From the NCBI GenBank assembly GCA_017451695.1, contig JAFTNW010000020.1:1-64000 (forward strand): DNA of 64,000 nucleotides, given 5' to 3'. This document shows positions 8,925 to 18,855 of the stretch, one piece after another. The notes below the pieces were generated by a model. That model did no database searches, had not been told where the DNA came from, and saw only the letters and a program-made list of their open reading frames with translations. Origin of the DNA: Bacteroidaceae bacterium (GTDB lineage: Bacteria; Bacteroidota; Bacteroidia; Bacteroidales; Bacteroidaceae). The translations under genes and the position numbers were made by a program. Position 1 is the first letter of the stretch. Each line of letters opens with the position of its first letter.

Positions 8925-9229
8925 TATTTCCATATTTTAAGTTTTTTATACAGATAAGTGCCATTTTGTATAAAAAAGATTTTTGCACGTGTTAAAAATC
9001 AACTGATTTATCGTTTTTTTTACATTTCTGAGCCCTTTATAGGATTTTTTTTCATATTTTTGCAAAGTTTTAATATATAAGGTTGAATAATATTTGCATA
9101 TATATTCAACAGCTGTGGAATCGGCATTCCGGTGGTTTTTCATTGTTTTTTTGAAAAATTGGCGGTGATGTCGGTGCTATTTTGTTGTAATAGATTGATA
9201 ATAATTTAATTAAATTTATAAAGTAAGAA
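8925..9229 (+). promoter_or_regulatory. Leader region of the Sus-like operon
   Basis: This 305-bp AT-rich gap contains no credible gene. A TAnnTTTG match (TATTTTTG, 9055-9062) could start a transcript with an untranslated leader of about 160 bases. An inverted repeat, GTTGAATA / TATTCAAC, spans 9082-9110 just downstream and could be a hairpin in the leader or an operator. No two-component, ECF sigma or SusR-type regulator gene lies beside the operon in this window, so control must come from elsewhere or from this leader. Confidence 0.4.
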
Positions 9230-12166
9230 ATGAAAAAAGGGATTCTTCTATTTGTTTTCCTTTGCTTTATCTCGCTCCAGGGGGCCCTTGCACAGTTCTT
9301 TGCCGTGCAGGGTAATGTAACATCCGACGAGGATGGTATGCCCCTTATTGGTGTTGCTGTAATGCAAAAAGGAAGTACAAATGGTGTGGTTACCGATATC
9401 GATGGTAATTACACCATAGAAATCAGGGGAACCAAGGAGGCTGTGTTGGAGTTCTCGTACATGGGTTACGGGAAACAGGAACGCAAGGTCAATGCCACAA
9501 CCAAGGTGTTGAACATTGTGATGCAGTCCGAGGTTCAGGAGATTGAGGAGTTTGTTTATGTGGCCTATGGCGTGCGCAAGAAAGGAACCATCACAGGTTC
9601 GGTTGCCACGGTGAAGGCCGACAAGGTGGAAAATGTGCCTACTGCCGGTTTTGACCAGGCGTTGCAGGGTCAGACACCGGGTATGACTGTTCTGTCGAAT
9701 ACGGGTGAGCCCAGCGAAGCCGCAACATTCCAGATTCGCGGAACAAACTCCATAAACTCGGGTTCGGCACCTCTGTTTATTCTTGATGGTGTGCCCATCA
9801 CTGCGTCAGACTTTAACACAATCAGCCCCAGCGACATAGAGTCGATAAACGTGCTCAAAGATGCCTCATCGACATCAATCTATGGTGCCCGCGCCGCAAA
9901 CGGTGTGGTTGTAATTACCACCAAGCGTGGAACAAACACCGATAGAGTGAACGTAACATTCCGTTCGCAGTGGGGATACAGCGACCTTGCTCACAATAAT
10001 TGGAATCTGATGAACACTGCCGAGCGTATTCAGTTTGAAAAGGAACTTGGGCTCGACAGAGGCCAGGATTATAATCTGCTCTCCAAAACAGATGTCAATT
10101 GGATGGATGCTGTATTCAATGACAGGGCGGGATTGCAGAGCTACGACCTCTCGTTGAACCATGCGACCGATAAACTCAACTATTTCGTGTCGGCCAACTT
10201 TTTCGACCAAGACGGTATAGCGCAAGGCTCAACATTCCGTCGTTACAACATGCGCGTGAATGCCGATGTAAAGACCAACGATTATTTGAAGGTTGGTACC
10301 AACACCATGCTTGCCTACGAAGAGGTACAGCAGGCCTACGAGGGTGGTTACTCGGTGGAAACTCCTATCTCGGCATGCCGTTTCATGCTCCCCTATTGGA
10401 ATCCTTATAAAGAGGATGGCTCGATTGCCTCTGCTGCCGACGGCTCTTGGACAGGCCGTGGATACAACCCTATGGAGGCTGTGGCAAACAACCCGCAGTA
10501 TATGAAAAAGTATAAGGTTCTGAGCGTGCTCTATGCCGAACTGACACCTATTAAGAATCTTACCATCCGCACACAGCTTGGAGTGGATTTCTCCCACTCG
10601 ACAACCGACATGAAGTCGTACCCCAGCTATGTGGGTAACAATAACTCAGGTACTGCCGGTCTTGCCTCACACGATGCTGTGAACCTCACCATAACCAACA
10701 CTGCAAACTATCTGTTTGATATAAACAAAAAGCATAATTTTAATTTCATGCTTGGTCAAGAGGGCGTGGATTATCGTTCCGAGGGTTTCCAGGTGATAAC
10801 ACGCGGGCAGAGCAACGACGCCTTCACCCTGTTGTCGTCGGGAACAAGGGCCTCTTTCTGGGCCAACAGCTCGTCGAGCCACTCTTTCCTCTCGTTCTTC
10901 GGCCGTGGCGAGTATAACTACAAGGAGAAATATTATGCCGATTTTTCACTGCGCACCGATGCCTCTTCGCGTTTCGGAAAGAATGGTCGTTGGGCTACAT
11001 TCTGGTCGCTTGGCTTCATGTGGAACATGCGCAACGAAAAGTTCATGCAAAAGACAAACGATTGGCTCACAAATGCGCAGATTGCATTCAGTACCGGTAC
11101 ATCGGGTAATTCATCAATCCCCGATTACGACCACCTTGCATTGGTTGGCAGCGGTTATAATTATAACGATAATCCCGGTATAGCTCCCATAACCCAGGGT
11201 AACGAGGACCTCAGTTGGGAGAAACTGTGGACAACCAACCTTGCTTTCCACATGGGATTCTTGCATCGCATAAATGCCGATGTGGAGTTTTACTATAAGA
11301 AAACAACCGATATGCTTATGTCTGTGCCCCAATCGTATGCCAACAATGGTTTCGGTACCCGTTGGGACAATGTGGGTGTGATGGTTAATAAGGGTGCCGA
11401 ATTCTCGGTGAATGCCGATATCATACGCACCGACGATTTTGTGTGGAATGTAAGTGCCAACGCTTCGTACAACCATAACGAAATAACCGAGCTTTACAAC
11501 GGTGTGCAGGAGTATGTAGTGAGCACCACAGGAACAAAATTGGTTGTAGGCCACTCAATGGGTGAATTCTTCATGAACCGCTATGCGGGTGTGAACCCGG
11601 CCAATGGTGATCCCTTGTGGTACGACAAAAACGGCAACATAACCACCGAATATAAGGAGAGCGACAAGGTGATGATTGGCAGGAGTTTCATTGCGCCATG
11701 GCAAGGAGGTTTTGGTACAACCATCAGCTATAAGGGGCTTGCTCTCACTGCTCATTTCAGCTGGGTTAAGGACCGTTGGATGTTCAATAACGACCGTTAC
11801 TTTGAGGAGAGCAATGGTATGTATACCGTTTATAACCAATCGAAACGCTTGCTCTATGATCGCTGGAAGAAACCGGGCGATATAACTGATATCCCCCGTT
11901 ATGGCATCACCCCGCAGCTTGATTCGCGTTTCATGGAGGATGCTTCGTTCCTGCGTCTTAAAAATATAATGTTGAGCTACAATTTCCCCGGCTCATTATT
12001 GAAAAAGACAAAGGTATTCAGCCGTGTACGTCTTTATGTGCAGGCACAGAACCTGTTTACTATAACCAAATTTAGCGGTATCGACCCCGAATCGGCATCC
12101 AACCTCTATGCTGCGCAGTATCCGATGTCTCGTCAATACACATGTGGTTTGGAATTGTCATTCTAA
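9230..12166 (+). CDS. SusC/RagA-family TonB-linked outer-membrane transporter
   Basis: This 978-residue protein imports a polymer fragment together with its SusD lid. It has a signal peptide ending near ALAQ, then a carboxypeptidase-regulatory-like domain (VQGNVTSDEDGMPLIGVAV). The TonB-box region EEFVYVAYGVRKK follows, then the SusC plug signature (SPSDIESINVLKDASST, then SIYGARAANGVVVITTKRG) and a long barrel ending in LELSF. At under 1,000 residues it is at the short end for SusC proteins and close in size to RagA-type peptide importers. It is the first gene of a nine-gene run on the plus strand; the SusD partner starts 12 bp downstream. Confidence 0.95.
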   Translation: MKKGILLFVFLCFISLQGALAQFFAVQGNVTSDEDGMPLIGVAVMQKGSTNGVVTDIDGNYTIEIRGTKEAVLEFSYMGYGKQERKVNATTKVLNIVMQSEVQEIEEFVYVAYGVRKKGTITGSVATVKADKVENVPTAGFDQALQGQTPGMTVLSNTGEPSEAATFQIRGTNSINSGSAPLFILDGVPITASDFNTISPSDIESINVLKDASSTSIYGARAANGVVVITTKRGTNTDRVNVTFRSQWGYSDLAHNNWNLMNTAERIQFEKELGLDRGQDYNLLSKTDVNWMDAVFNDRAGLQSYDLSLNHATDKLNYFVSANFFDQDGIAQGSTFRRYNMRVNADVKTNDYLKVGTNTMLAYEEVQQAYEGGYSVETPISACRFMLPYWNPYKEDGSIASAADGSWTGRGYNPMEAVANNPQYMKKYKVLSVLYAELTPIKNLTIRTQLGVDFSHSTTDMKSYPSYVGNNNSGTAGLASHDAVNLTITNTANYLFDINKKHNFNFMLGQEGVDYRSEGFQVITRGQSNDAFTLLSSGTRASFWANSSSSHSFLSFFGRGEYNYKEKYYADFSLRTDASSRFGKNGRWATFWSLGFMWNMRNEKFMQKTNDWLTNAQIAFSTGTSGNSSIPDYDHLALVGSGYNYNDNPGIAPITQGNEDLSWEKLWTTNLAFHMGFLHRINADVEFYYKKTTDMLMSVPQSYANNGFGTRWDNVGVMVNKGAEFSVNADIIRTDDFVWNVSANASYNHNEITELYNGVQEYVVSTTGTKLVVGHSMGEFFMNRYAGVNPANGDPLWYDKNGNITTEYKESDKVMIGRSFIAPWQGGFGTTISYKGLALTAHFSWVKDRWMFNNDRYFEESNGMYTVYNQSKRLLYDRWKKPGDITDIPRYGITPQLDSRFMEDASFLRLKNIMLSYNFPGSLLKKTKVFSRVRLYVQAQNLFTITKFSGIDPESASNLYAAQYPMSRQYTCGLELSF

Positions 12167-12178
12167 AATTTAGGGACT

Positions 12179-13714
12179 ATGATGAAAAATATTAAAATAT
12201 TCACACTGCTTGCCTTGTTGGCATTCACCGTATCATCGTGCTTGGACAAGTACCCCGACGATGCTATAGAACAAGACAGGGCAATTACAAATATCAATCA
12301 GGCCGAGGAGGCTGTCAATGGTATTTATTCAACCTTTATGAACAGTGCGCTTTATAGCGGGTATCTGACCTTGCTGCCCGATATTCAGAGCGATTTGGTC
12401 TATGCCATTAATGGTTATTCCAATAAGTTTGGTGCTATATGGCGCTGGGATATTCAACCCACCGACACCGAGATTGAGGCTGTATATGCTACTCTTTACG
12501 AGGTTATAGGTAATTGCAACTTCTTCCTTGATAATGCAAAGCAATTAAAGACTACACTCACCACCGACGACGAATTGGACTATCTCGATATGTTGAGTGG
12601 CGAGGCATATTTTGCCCGCGCACTTGCCTATTCGGAACTTATAAAACTCTATTGTGTCGATTATAAGTCCGACGATGAGGCCAAGAATGAACTTGGTGTT
12701 GTTATTACCGACAATTATTATGGCGACAAGAACATTACACGTGCTTCGCTCTACGATTCTTACCAATTTGTAATCAGTGATTTGGAGCTTGCAGGCAAGC
12801 TGCTTGCCCTTGACGAGGATTTTGATACCTCTGTCGATGGCGAGCTCTTCAATGCTGCGCAATATTTCAATGAATATACGGTATATGCATTGCGCGCACG
12901 CATAGCATTGTATATGCGCAAATGGGACGACGCCATAAAATATTCGACAAAGATAATAGATAGCGGATACTACTCGCTGGCAAGTGCTACAGCACAATCG
13001 CCATCCGGTGCAAGCTACTACCAATACATGTGGGAGTATGATATGGCATTTGAGATTATATGGAAGGTGGGCTTTACCGCCACAAACTACGGTGGCTCGC
13101 TTGGCAGTGTGTTCTGGAATTTCGACTACTCTAATTACTACCCCGATTATGTTCCTGCAATGTGGGTATTTGAATTGTTCGATGACAATGACCTGCGCGA
13201 CGATATCTGTTTCCTCCAAGTAACCACGGGCCACAGCCATAGGCTCACCTGGCCTCTGCTCTATAAATATTATGGAAATGCCGATTTGTATAACTCGGCC
13301 AGGTTGTTGCATATAAATATGCCTAAAGTGTTCCGCCTTGCCGAACAGTATCTTATTCGTGCCGAGGCGTATGCACGCCAGGCAACGCCCGACTACAATA
13401 AGGCTTCAAAGGATATAGTAGCGTTGCGCACCAAGCGCTACGAAAATTTTGGCGGCGGAGTTTCTATGAACGCCGATAATGCCATGGATATTATAGAAGG
13501 AGAGCGTGTGAAGGAGTTATATATGGAGGGTTTCCGTCTGCAAGACCTCAAACGCTGGGAGAAAGGCTTTGAGCGCAAGCCTCAAGACCAATCTCTGGCC
13601 AACGGCAGCAGCCTTAAAGTAGAGGCGGGCAATCCTCTCTTTGTGTGGCCCATACCGCAGCACGAGATTGATGCCCCCGGCTCCAATATTCAGCCTAATA
13701 AAAGTAACAAATAA
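12179..13714 (+). CDS. SusD/RagB-family substrate-binding lipoprotein
   Basis: A 511-residue lipoprotein (lipobox VSSCLDKYP) of the SusD/RagB family, which caps the SusC barrel and binds the substrate. The N-terminal SusD-like helices begin at ITNINQAEEAVNGIYSTF. The TPR-like segment EQYLIRAEAYARQ...YNKASKDIVALRTKRY and the C-terminal signature EGERVKELYMEGFRLQDLKRW are typical. Two ATG codons lie in tandem at 12179 and 12182, and either gives the same signal peptide. SusD proteins in peptide-importing systems and in glycan systems cannot be told apart by eye, so the substrate is inferred from the downstream protease gene. Confidence 0.95.
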   Translation: MMKNIKIFTLLALLAFTVSSCLDKYPDDAIEQDRAITNINQAEEAVNGIYSTFMNSALYSGYLTLLPDIQSDLVYAINGYSNKFGAIWRWDIQPTDTEIEAVYATLYEVIGNCNFFLDNAKQLKTTLTTDDELDYLDMLSGEAYFARALAYSELIKLYCVDYKSDDEAKNELGVVITDNYYGDKNITRASLYDSYQFVISDLELAGKLLALDEDFDTSVDGELFNAAQYFNEYTVYALRARIALYMRKWDDAIKYSTKIIDSGYYSLASATAQSPSGASYYQYMWEYDMAFEIIWKVGFTATNYGGSLGSVFWNFDYSNYYPDYVPAMWVFELFDDNDLRDDICFLQVTTGHSHRLTWPLLYKYYGNADLYNSARLLHINMPKVFRLAEQYLIRAEAYARQATPDYNKASKDIVALRTKRYENFGGGVSMNADNAMDIIEGERVKELYMEGFRLQDLKRWEKGFERKPQDQSLANGSSLKVEAGNPLFVWPIPQHEIDAPGSNIQPNKSNK

Positions 13715-13733
13715 ATAAAGGAAAGGATTATAT

Positions 13734-14636
13734 ATGAAAAAGAGATTTGTAAATTTATGTATAGTCTCAGCTCTGCTTGCGCTCTTTGCATCATGTAGCA
13801 CCAGCCCCGAATACACTACATATTCGGGCCCCAACTACATAATGTTTGCCGATACGCTGTTCGAGTTGCCCGTGCAGGAGAATGGCGAGGTCTTTGAGTT
13901 GCCTATTGTGGCAACCCGCGCATGCGACTATGACCGCACGCTTGCGGTGGAAATAATAGATAGCAAGAGCAATGCCACCGAGGGGCGCCACTATGCTTTG
14001 AAATCAAACACCGTAACCATAAAGGCAGGTGAGCTCGTAGGTAATGTAGAGGTTTTAGGTTACCACGATAATATAGAGGTTAGCGATTCCATAGGCTTTG
14101 GTTTGCGCCTTGTTACAAACAAGGATTCGCAATGGGACCTTTACGGCACCGATACCAATGTGTGGCTCAAGAAGGCATGCAAGTTCGACATCAACGCTTT
14201 CACAGGCTACTGTTTTATAATATCAACCTTTATAAACAACTATGTGCAGACCACCGATGGCCGTCTTACATACTCTATCGTAGATCCCGAGAACGAAAAT
14301 ACCATAATCATTAAGGATTATTTCTACGATGGCTATGATGTGAGAATAAAGTTCCTCACCGACGATGTGCTTAACCCTCTTATAGAATTCGAGGAGCAGC
14401 AGTTTGGTCCCACGAGCGAGGCTTTCGGCACTCTTTATGGTGAAGAGGGTATAATTAATATGTATCAGCCTACAATGTATACTTCGTATTACAGCAGTTG
14501 CGAAAAGTTTATCTTCCAATATATGACACTTTATGTGCCCAGCATGACTCCTCCCACCACAGTGGGTGTGTTTGTGAATGCTGTTGAGTGGATAAGCGAC
14601 GATGAGGCCGAGAAACTTAAACGTGAAGGTTATTAA
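13734..14636 (+). CDS. DUF4843-like lipoprotein
   Basis: A 300-residue lipoprotein (lipobox FASCSTSPEY). Residues about 30-140 contain the pattern YIMFADTLFELPV...ATEGRHYAL...GNVEVLGY...FGLRLV, which I recognise from DUF4843 proteins encoded directly after SusCD pairs. The rest is beta-rich and I cannot assign it. In Bacteroides thetaiotaomicron a SusCD complex was reported with two additional lipoproteins at comparable positions and bound peptides (the BT2261-BT2264 system, from memory). A role as an extra surface substrate-binding subunit is inferred from that comparison and from gene order. Confidence 0.75.
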   Translation: MKKRFVNLCIVSALLALFASCSTSPEYTTYSGPNYIMFADTLFELPVQENGEVFELPIVATRACDYDRTLAVEIIDSKSNATEGRHYALKSNTVTIKAGELVGNVEVLGYHDNIEVSDSIGFGLRLVTNKDSQWDLYGTDTNVWLKKACKFDINAFTGYCFIISTFINNYVQTTDGRLTYSIVDPENENTIIIKDYFYDGYDVRIKFLTDDVLNPLIEFEEQQFGPTSEAFGTLYGEEGIINMYQPTMYTSYYSSCEKFIFQYMTLYVPSMTPPTTVGVFVNAVEWISDDEAEKLKREGY

Positions 14637-14659
14637 ATAAAAAATAGAAGAAAGAAATT

Positions 14660-16174
14660 ATGAAAACAATGAAAAATATATTTCTTGTCAGCATGTTTGC
14701 CCTTGTGTCTGCTGCATTCATAGCATGTTCAAGCGACGACGAAACTCCCGCACCTGCTACATTTGAGCTTGTGAATATGGAGAGCTATGATATATCCGAG
14801 CTCGACGAAAAGGATTTTGTTGTGAGCGCAATAGAGTTTTCCACAAACAGCAGTTGGTATGTGAGTGCCGATAAAATGTGGGTGCTTTTCTCAACAACCG
14901 AGGATGGTGAGTTCTTCAACGACCTTCGCGGTGAGAGCGGTACACATACTATATATATGAAGATAACAAACGATGCCCGCGGTTTTGAAACTTCAACCGC
15001 AAACGTCTCATTCGGATATGGTAGCGAGGTCTATGCTCCCATTGTTATCAGTCGCGATGCAAAAACACATACCACCGAGGTTACCGATGAAAATGGCAAC
15101 ATGGTGGAGGAGATTGTTATAGATGCCACAGCATCGGCAACCATTGCAGTAAAAGCAAGCTACGAGTATGGGTTCAAATCGTACCCCGAATGGTTGAGTG
15201 AGCCCGTTCTCTATGAGGGCAGCTATATTTTGAGTATATTGGACGAGTTTGTTCCATACGAATTGTCGGGTAATATAGTTCTTGGCTCTATCGACGGCTC
15301 TATTGAAAATGTATATCCCATAAGCTACGCCGGAATGGCACCCACCATAGCGCGTATAGATGGCGACTATACCCCATGGGGTTGGGAGATTGCGCTCGAT
15401 GGCAAGACTTTCCGCACTGAAAGTTCTTCACTCGATGGCGAGAGCGAGGAGATTCTTGTAGAGAACTTCATTCCCTATAATGTAAAATGTTTGAACTACG
15501 ATTGTTCGTTTATCTGTGTCAATGAGAATAGCGACGGCTCAATCTCGGTTGCGGCCGATTCTTGGTTGTGGGCAGAGGTGGATGCCGAAAATGCAGGAGC
15601 CGTATCGGTTTATGCCAAGCCTTTTGCTGCTGTAAACGAGCGTTCTCGCAAGGGTTATCTGTTTGCAGTGCCCACAAGTATGCATGGCGATTTTGTAGCG
15701 GCAATCAACAGCGCAGCCGATGCTGTTACTTTTGTTGACGAGCATATCGATTATGTGCTTGTGGAAGCAAAGCAGAAAGATATCTTTGCTCCCGACGGTT
15801 TTGTAATAACAGATGCAACAGGTGCTATTGTTGAGTGTTCAGAGGAGAGCGACGAAGCTATGTATAGTTGGGTAAGCAGCGAACTCAGCGTTACCGATGT
15901 TTACACTGTTGATGGAGTAAATGGAGCTACATGGGTTGTAAATACTCTTATCACACCCGAGGAGGGTGCTCCTGCATTTGCATTATATGATGCCGATGGC
16001 TCTGTTCCGACCCGTCGTTGGGGTTCTCCCAAAATAACATTGAATGCCGATGGCTATTATGAGATTAAATTGAAGGTTCCCGCTGCAAGCAGCTTCACCA
16101 AGCCCATGATTTTGCGTCTCCACAGAAACAACGTGAATATCAAGGCGCTAATCTTTAAGCCTGTTAACAATTGA
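14660..16174 (+). CDS. DUF5003-like surface lipoprotein
   Basis: A 504-residue lipoprotein (lipobox FIACSSDDET) whose acidic residues follow the lipid cysteine, a likely surface-export signal. The sequence is beta-rich throughout. The N-terminal part (FVVSAIEFSTNSSWYVSADKMWVLFS) resembles a BACON/Ig-like module, and the whole resembles DUF5003 proteins of SusCD loci. No catalytic motif is evident. I took the first ATG at 14660 because a purine-rich run precedes it; a second ATG at 14669 would also leave a complete signal peptide. Probably an accessory binding protein of the adjacent SusCD pair. Confidence 0.7.
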   Translation: MKTMKNIFLVSMFALVSAAFIACSSDDETPAPATFELVNMESYDISELDEKDFVVSAIEFSTNSSWYVSADKMWVLFSTTEDGEFFNDLRGESGTHTIYMKITNDARGFETSTANVSFGYGSEVYAPIVISRDAKTHTTEVTDENGNMVEEIVIDATASATIAVKASYEYGFKSYPEWLSEPVLYEGSYILSILDEFVPYELSGNIVLGSIDGSIENVYPISYAGMAPTIARIDGDYTPWGWEIALDGKTFRTESSSLDGESEEILVENFIPYNVKCLNYDCSFICVNENSDGSISVAADSWLWAEVDAENAGAVSVYAKPFAAVNERSRKGYLFAVPTSMHGDFVAAINSAADAVTFVDEHIDYVLVEAKQKDIFAPDGFVITDATGAIVECSEESDEAMYSWVSSELSVTDVYTVDGVNGATWVVNTLITPEEGAPAFALYDADGSVPTRRWGSPKITLNADGYYEIKLKVPAASSFTKPMILRLHRNNVNIKALIFKPVNN

Positions 16175-16191
16175 TATTAAGATTTGGAAAA

Positions 16192-18837
16192 ATGAACAAG
16201 AAGAATATATCATATCTGCTGACCATGCTCTTTGCCTTTTTGGCATTGAGCCTGGTTGGTTGTTCCGACGATGATGCTGTGCAGCAAACCGATGCCTATG
16301 GTTATGTGCAGTTCAAACTATACAAAAGCGAGTCGGCCGAGGGACAAGGTAGCATCAGTCGTGCTGTGGTAAAGCTCGACAAATTGTCCGATGCTCATAA
16401 AATAAAAGTTGTGATACAGGGTGGCAATAGTACCATAACACAAACTCTTTTGCTGAACTCGTACAATGCCGAAACAGCCGAGTTTGGTTTGCGCAGCGAT
16501 AAAATGAAACTCATCGCAGGCGACTATAAAATGATTGGATATACCCTTTACAATAGCAAGGAAGAGGAACTGTTGTCGGCCGATGTGGCAAATTGCAGTT
16601 TCACGGTTGTAGCCGGTGGCCTTGTGTCAAAGGATATATCTGTTGCAGTCGCCGGTCGCGGAATGGTGTCGTTTAATATTGTGAAGAGTATCGCTTCGGT
16701 TACACGTGCCACCGAGGAGGACGAGTCCTTCCCATTTGGGAATATACAATCGGTGGACGTTACAGTGCAGAACCAATTTACGCTTGAAAAAACAACATTC
16801 AAAGCTTTGCGTGCTGCGTATGTAGAGGATTTCAATAACGATGCCGTTCCCGGTTTCAATTCCGAGACTTCTTATCTGGAGTGCGACACGGTGTTGTGGC
16901 TCCCCACCGGCAAATACAAGGTATATAGTTTCACTGCCTATTCCGACAAAAAAGGTAAAAAATCGCTTGGCGAGGTTTATGCCACAACAAGCTCCCTGTT
17001 TGATATTGCCGATAACGAGCATACAAAGGATGTTGAGGTGCCGTTTGATATAAAAGGTACCGAGGAGTATATAAAAGATTATATTGCTCTCAAAGAGATT
17101 TGGGAGGCCCTTGACGGTCCCAATTGGAAATATGCAGGGATTACCAATCCCCAGGGGTGTAATTGGCACTTTAACAAGGATATAGATTTATGGGGTAACC
17201 AGCCAGGTGTGCAGTTGCACAGCAATGGCCGTGTGGCAACAATCTCGTTGGAGGGCTTCGGTGCCAAGGGTGTGGTGCCCTCGGCCATTGGACAGCTCAC
17301 CGACCTCTCCATTTTCTATCTTGGCAGCCACTCGGAACAGCTTGGTGGGCACATTTTCCCCGAGATGACCGATGAACAGAAATTGTATATACGTTCCGAC
17401 TACGAGAGAAACAATCTTAAAAAAGATTTCCACACCAACCTGTCAAAAGAGTGGCAGCAGACAGTTGTTCACGAAGGTGGCGAGAACGCAGCATTAAAGA
17501 GTGTGCAGACAAAGGCTATACAGTTTGGCGATAAGACAAACCAAATAACCGGAATATCAAAGGCTCTCATGCGCTGTACCAAGTTGTCGCAGTTCTTTAT
17601 TGCCAATTCGCCCATTACAAGTGATAATTTCTTTGTAGATGATATAGATGAGAATCATAAATATGCAGCCGAGGAGGATACATGGAGTTGGGAGAATTTC
17701 ACGGAACTGACAGATATAGAAATCTATAACTGCACAGAGATGAATTCTCTGCCTATGGATATGCTTTCAAAATTGCCCGAGTTGCAAATACTTAATATCG
17801 CTTGTCTTAAAGGAATCTCAGGAGAGCAATTACTTGCAGATTGGATTGAGTTTATCGAGGGAAACAGCGGTTCTAAAATTCAAGGTATTTACATGGGGTA
17901 TAACAATCTTGAAGAGTTCCCGGAGTGCAAATATCTTGCCAAGATGAAAAAACTTGGTTTGCTCGATTGCTCCAACAACAAGATTAGAAAACTTCATGCC
18001 TTTGGCAAGGATGTAAATCTGGCGAAAGTTTATCTTGACTATAACAAGATTACAAGAATACCGCAAATCAATGGTTATTTTTGTGGATATACCCAGATGG
18101 AGAGTTTCAGTGCAAGCCACAACGATATTGAGGTGTTCCCCGATATATTCGATGCCAACTCGGCACATGTGTTCCAGTCTCTTGACTTCTCTGACAATAA
18201 AATTTGCGAGTTTGAGAATGGCGAAAAATTCCGCGGTATAAATGCCCAGCAGATTAATCTTTCCAAGAACTGCTTGGAGATATTCCCCAAAGTGCTTTTC
18301 TCTACCGGCTCGCCTATGAGCTACCTTGTATTGTCGGGCAACGGCATGAAGGAAATTCCTGATGGCTCATTGAAGGGCGAGAATGCATATATGCTTGAAG
18401 CTATTGACCTTAGCTATAATAAATTGAGTAAATTGTCCGATGATTTTTATGCTCGAAATCTTCCATATCTCACCGGTATAGATTTGAGCTATAACTGTTT
18501 CGACAAATTCCCGACAGAGCCGTTGAGCAATCCCGGGCTTGTGCGTTATTTTATACGTTATCAGAGCGACGCGAATGGCAACCGTTGTTTGCGCGAATGG
18601 CCCACAGGCTTGTGGCAGCATATTGGTTTGCGATACTTCTTTATAGGTGGTAACGATTTGCGTAAGATTGACGATACAGCCCCCTATAACCTATTCTATT
18701 TTGAGATATCCGATAATCCCAATATCACCATTAATGTTTCCGATATTTGCGATTATATTTATTACGGGTACTATATGCTCATATACGACAAAACACAGGA
18801 TATTCGCGGTTGCGAGTCTTTGGAGTTGGATAATTAA
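16192..18837 (+). CDS. Leucine-rich-repeat surface lipoprotein (large)
   Basis: An 881-residue lipoprotein (lipobox SLVGCSDDDAV, an acidic export signal). Residues about 30-300 are a beta-rich N-terminal region resembling DUF4458. Residues about 300-830 contain irregular leucine-rich repeats, for example LGLLDCSNNKIRKLHAF, AKVYLDYNKITRIP, LDFSDNKICEF and IDLSYNKLSKL. LRR arcs commonly bind proteins, which suits a protein substrate. I chose the ATG at 16192; an upstream TTG (16171) would overlap the previous gene and extend the signal peptide unnaturally. Confidence 0.8.
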   Translation: MNKKNISYLLTMLFAFLALSLVGCSDDDAVQQTDAYGYVQFKLYKSESAEGQGSISRAVVKLDKLSDAHKIKVVIQGGNSTITQTLLLNSYNAETAEFGLRSDKMKLIAGDYKMIGYTLYNSKEEELLSADVANCSFTVVAGGLVSKDISVAVAGRGMVSFNIVKSIASVTRATEEDESFPFGNIQSVDVTVQNQFTLEKTTFKALRAAYVEDFNNDAVPGFNSETSYLECDTVLWLPTGKYKVYSFTAYSDKKGKKSLGEVYATTSSLFDIADNEHTKDVEVPFDIKGTEEYIKDYIALKEIWEALDGPNWKYAGITNPQGCNWHFNKDIDLWGNQPGVQLHSNGRVATISLEGFGAKGVVPSAIGQLTDLSIFYLGSHSEQLGGHIFPEMTDEQKLYIRSDYERNNLKKDFHTNLSKEWQQTVVHEGGENAALKSVQTKAIQFGDKTNQITGISKALMRCTKLSQFFIANSPITSDNFFVDDIDENHKYAAEEDTWSWENFTELTDIEIYNCTEMNSLPMDMLSKLPELQILNIACLKGISGEQLLADWIEFIEGNSGSKIQGIYMGYNNLEEFPECKYLAKMKKLGLLDCSNNKIRKLHAFGKDVNLAKVYLDYNKITRIPQINGYFCGYTQMESFSASHNDIEVFPDIFDANSAHVFQSLDFSDNKICEFENGEKFRGINAQQINLSKNCLEIFPKVLFSTGSPMSYLVLSGNGMKEIPDGSLKGENAYMLEAIDLSYNKLSKLSDDFYARNLPYLTGIDLSYNCFDKFPTEPLSNPGLVRYFIRYQSDANGNRCLREWPTGLWQHIGLRYFFIGGNDLRKIDDTAPYNLFYFEISDNPNITINVSDICDYIYYGYYMLIYDKTQDIRGCESLELDN

Positions 18838-18855
18838 TCTAAATACTTTCTATCG

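Noticed and set aside
16171..16191. TTG start for the large LRR lipoprotein
   Set aside because: It overlaps the stop of the previous gene and adds seven residues before a normal signal peptide that starts at the ATG at 16192.
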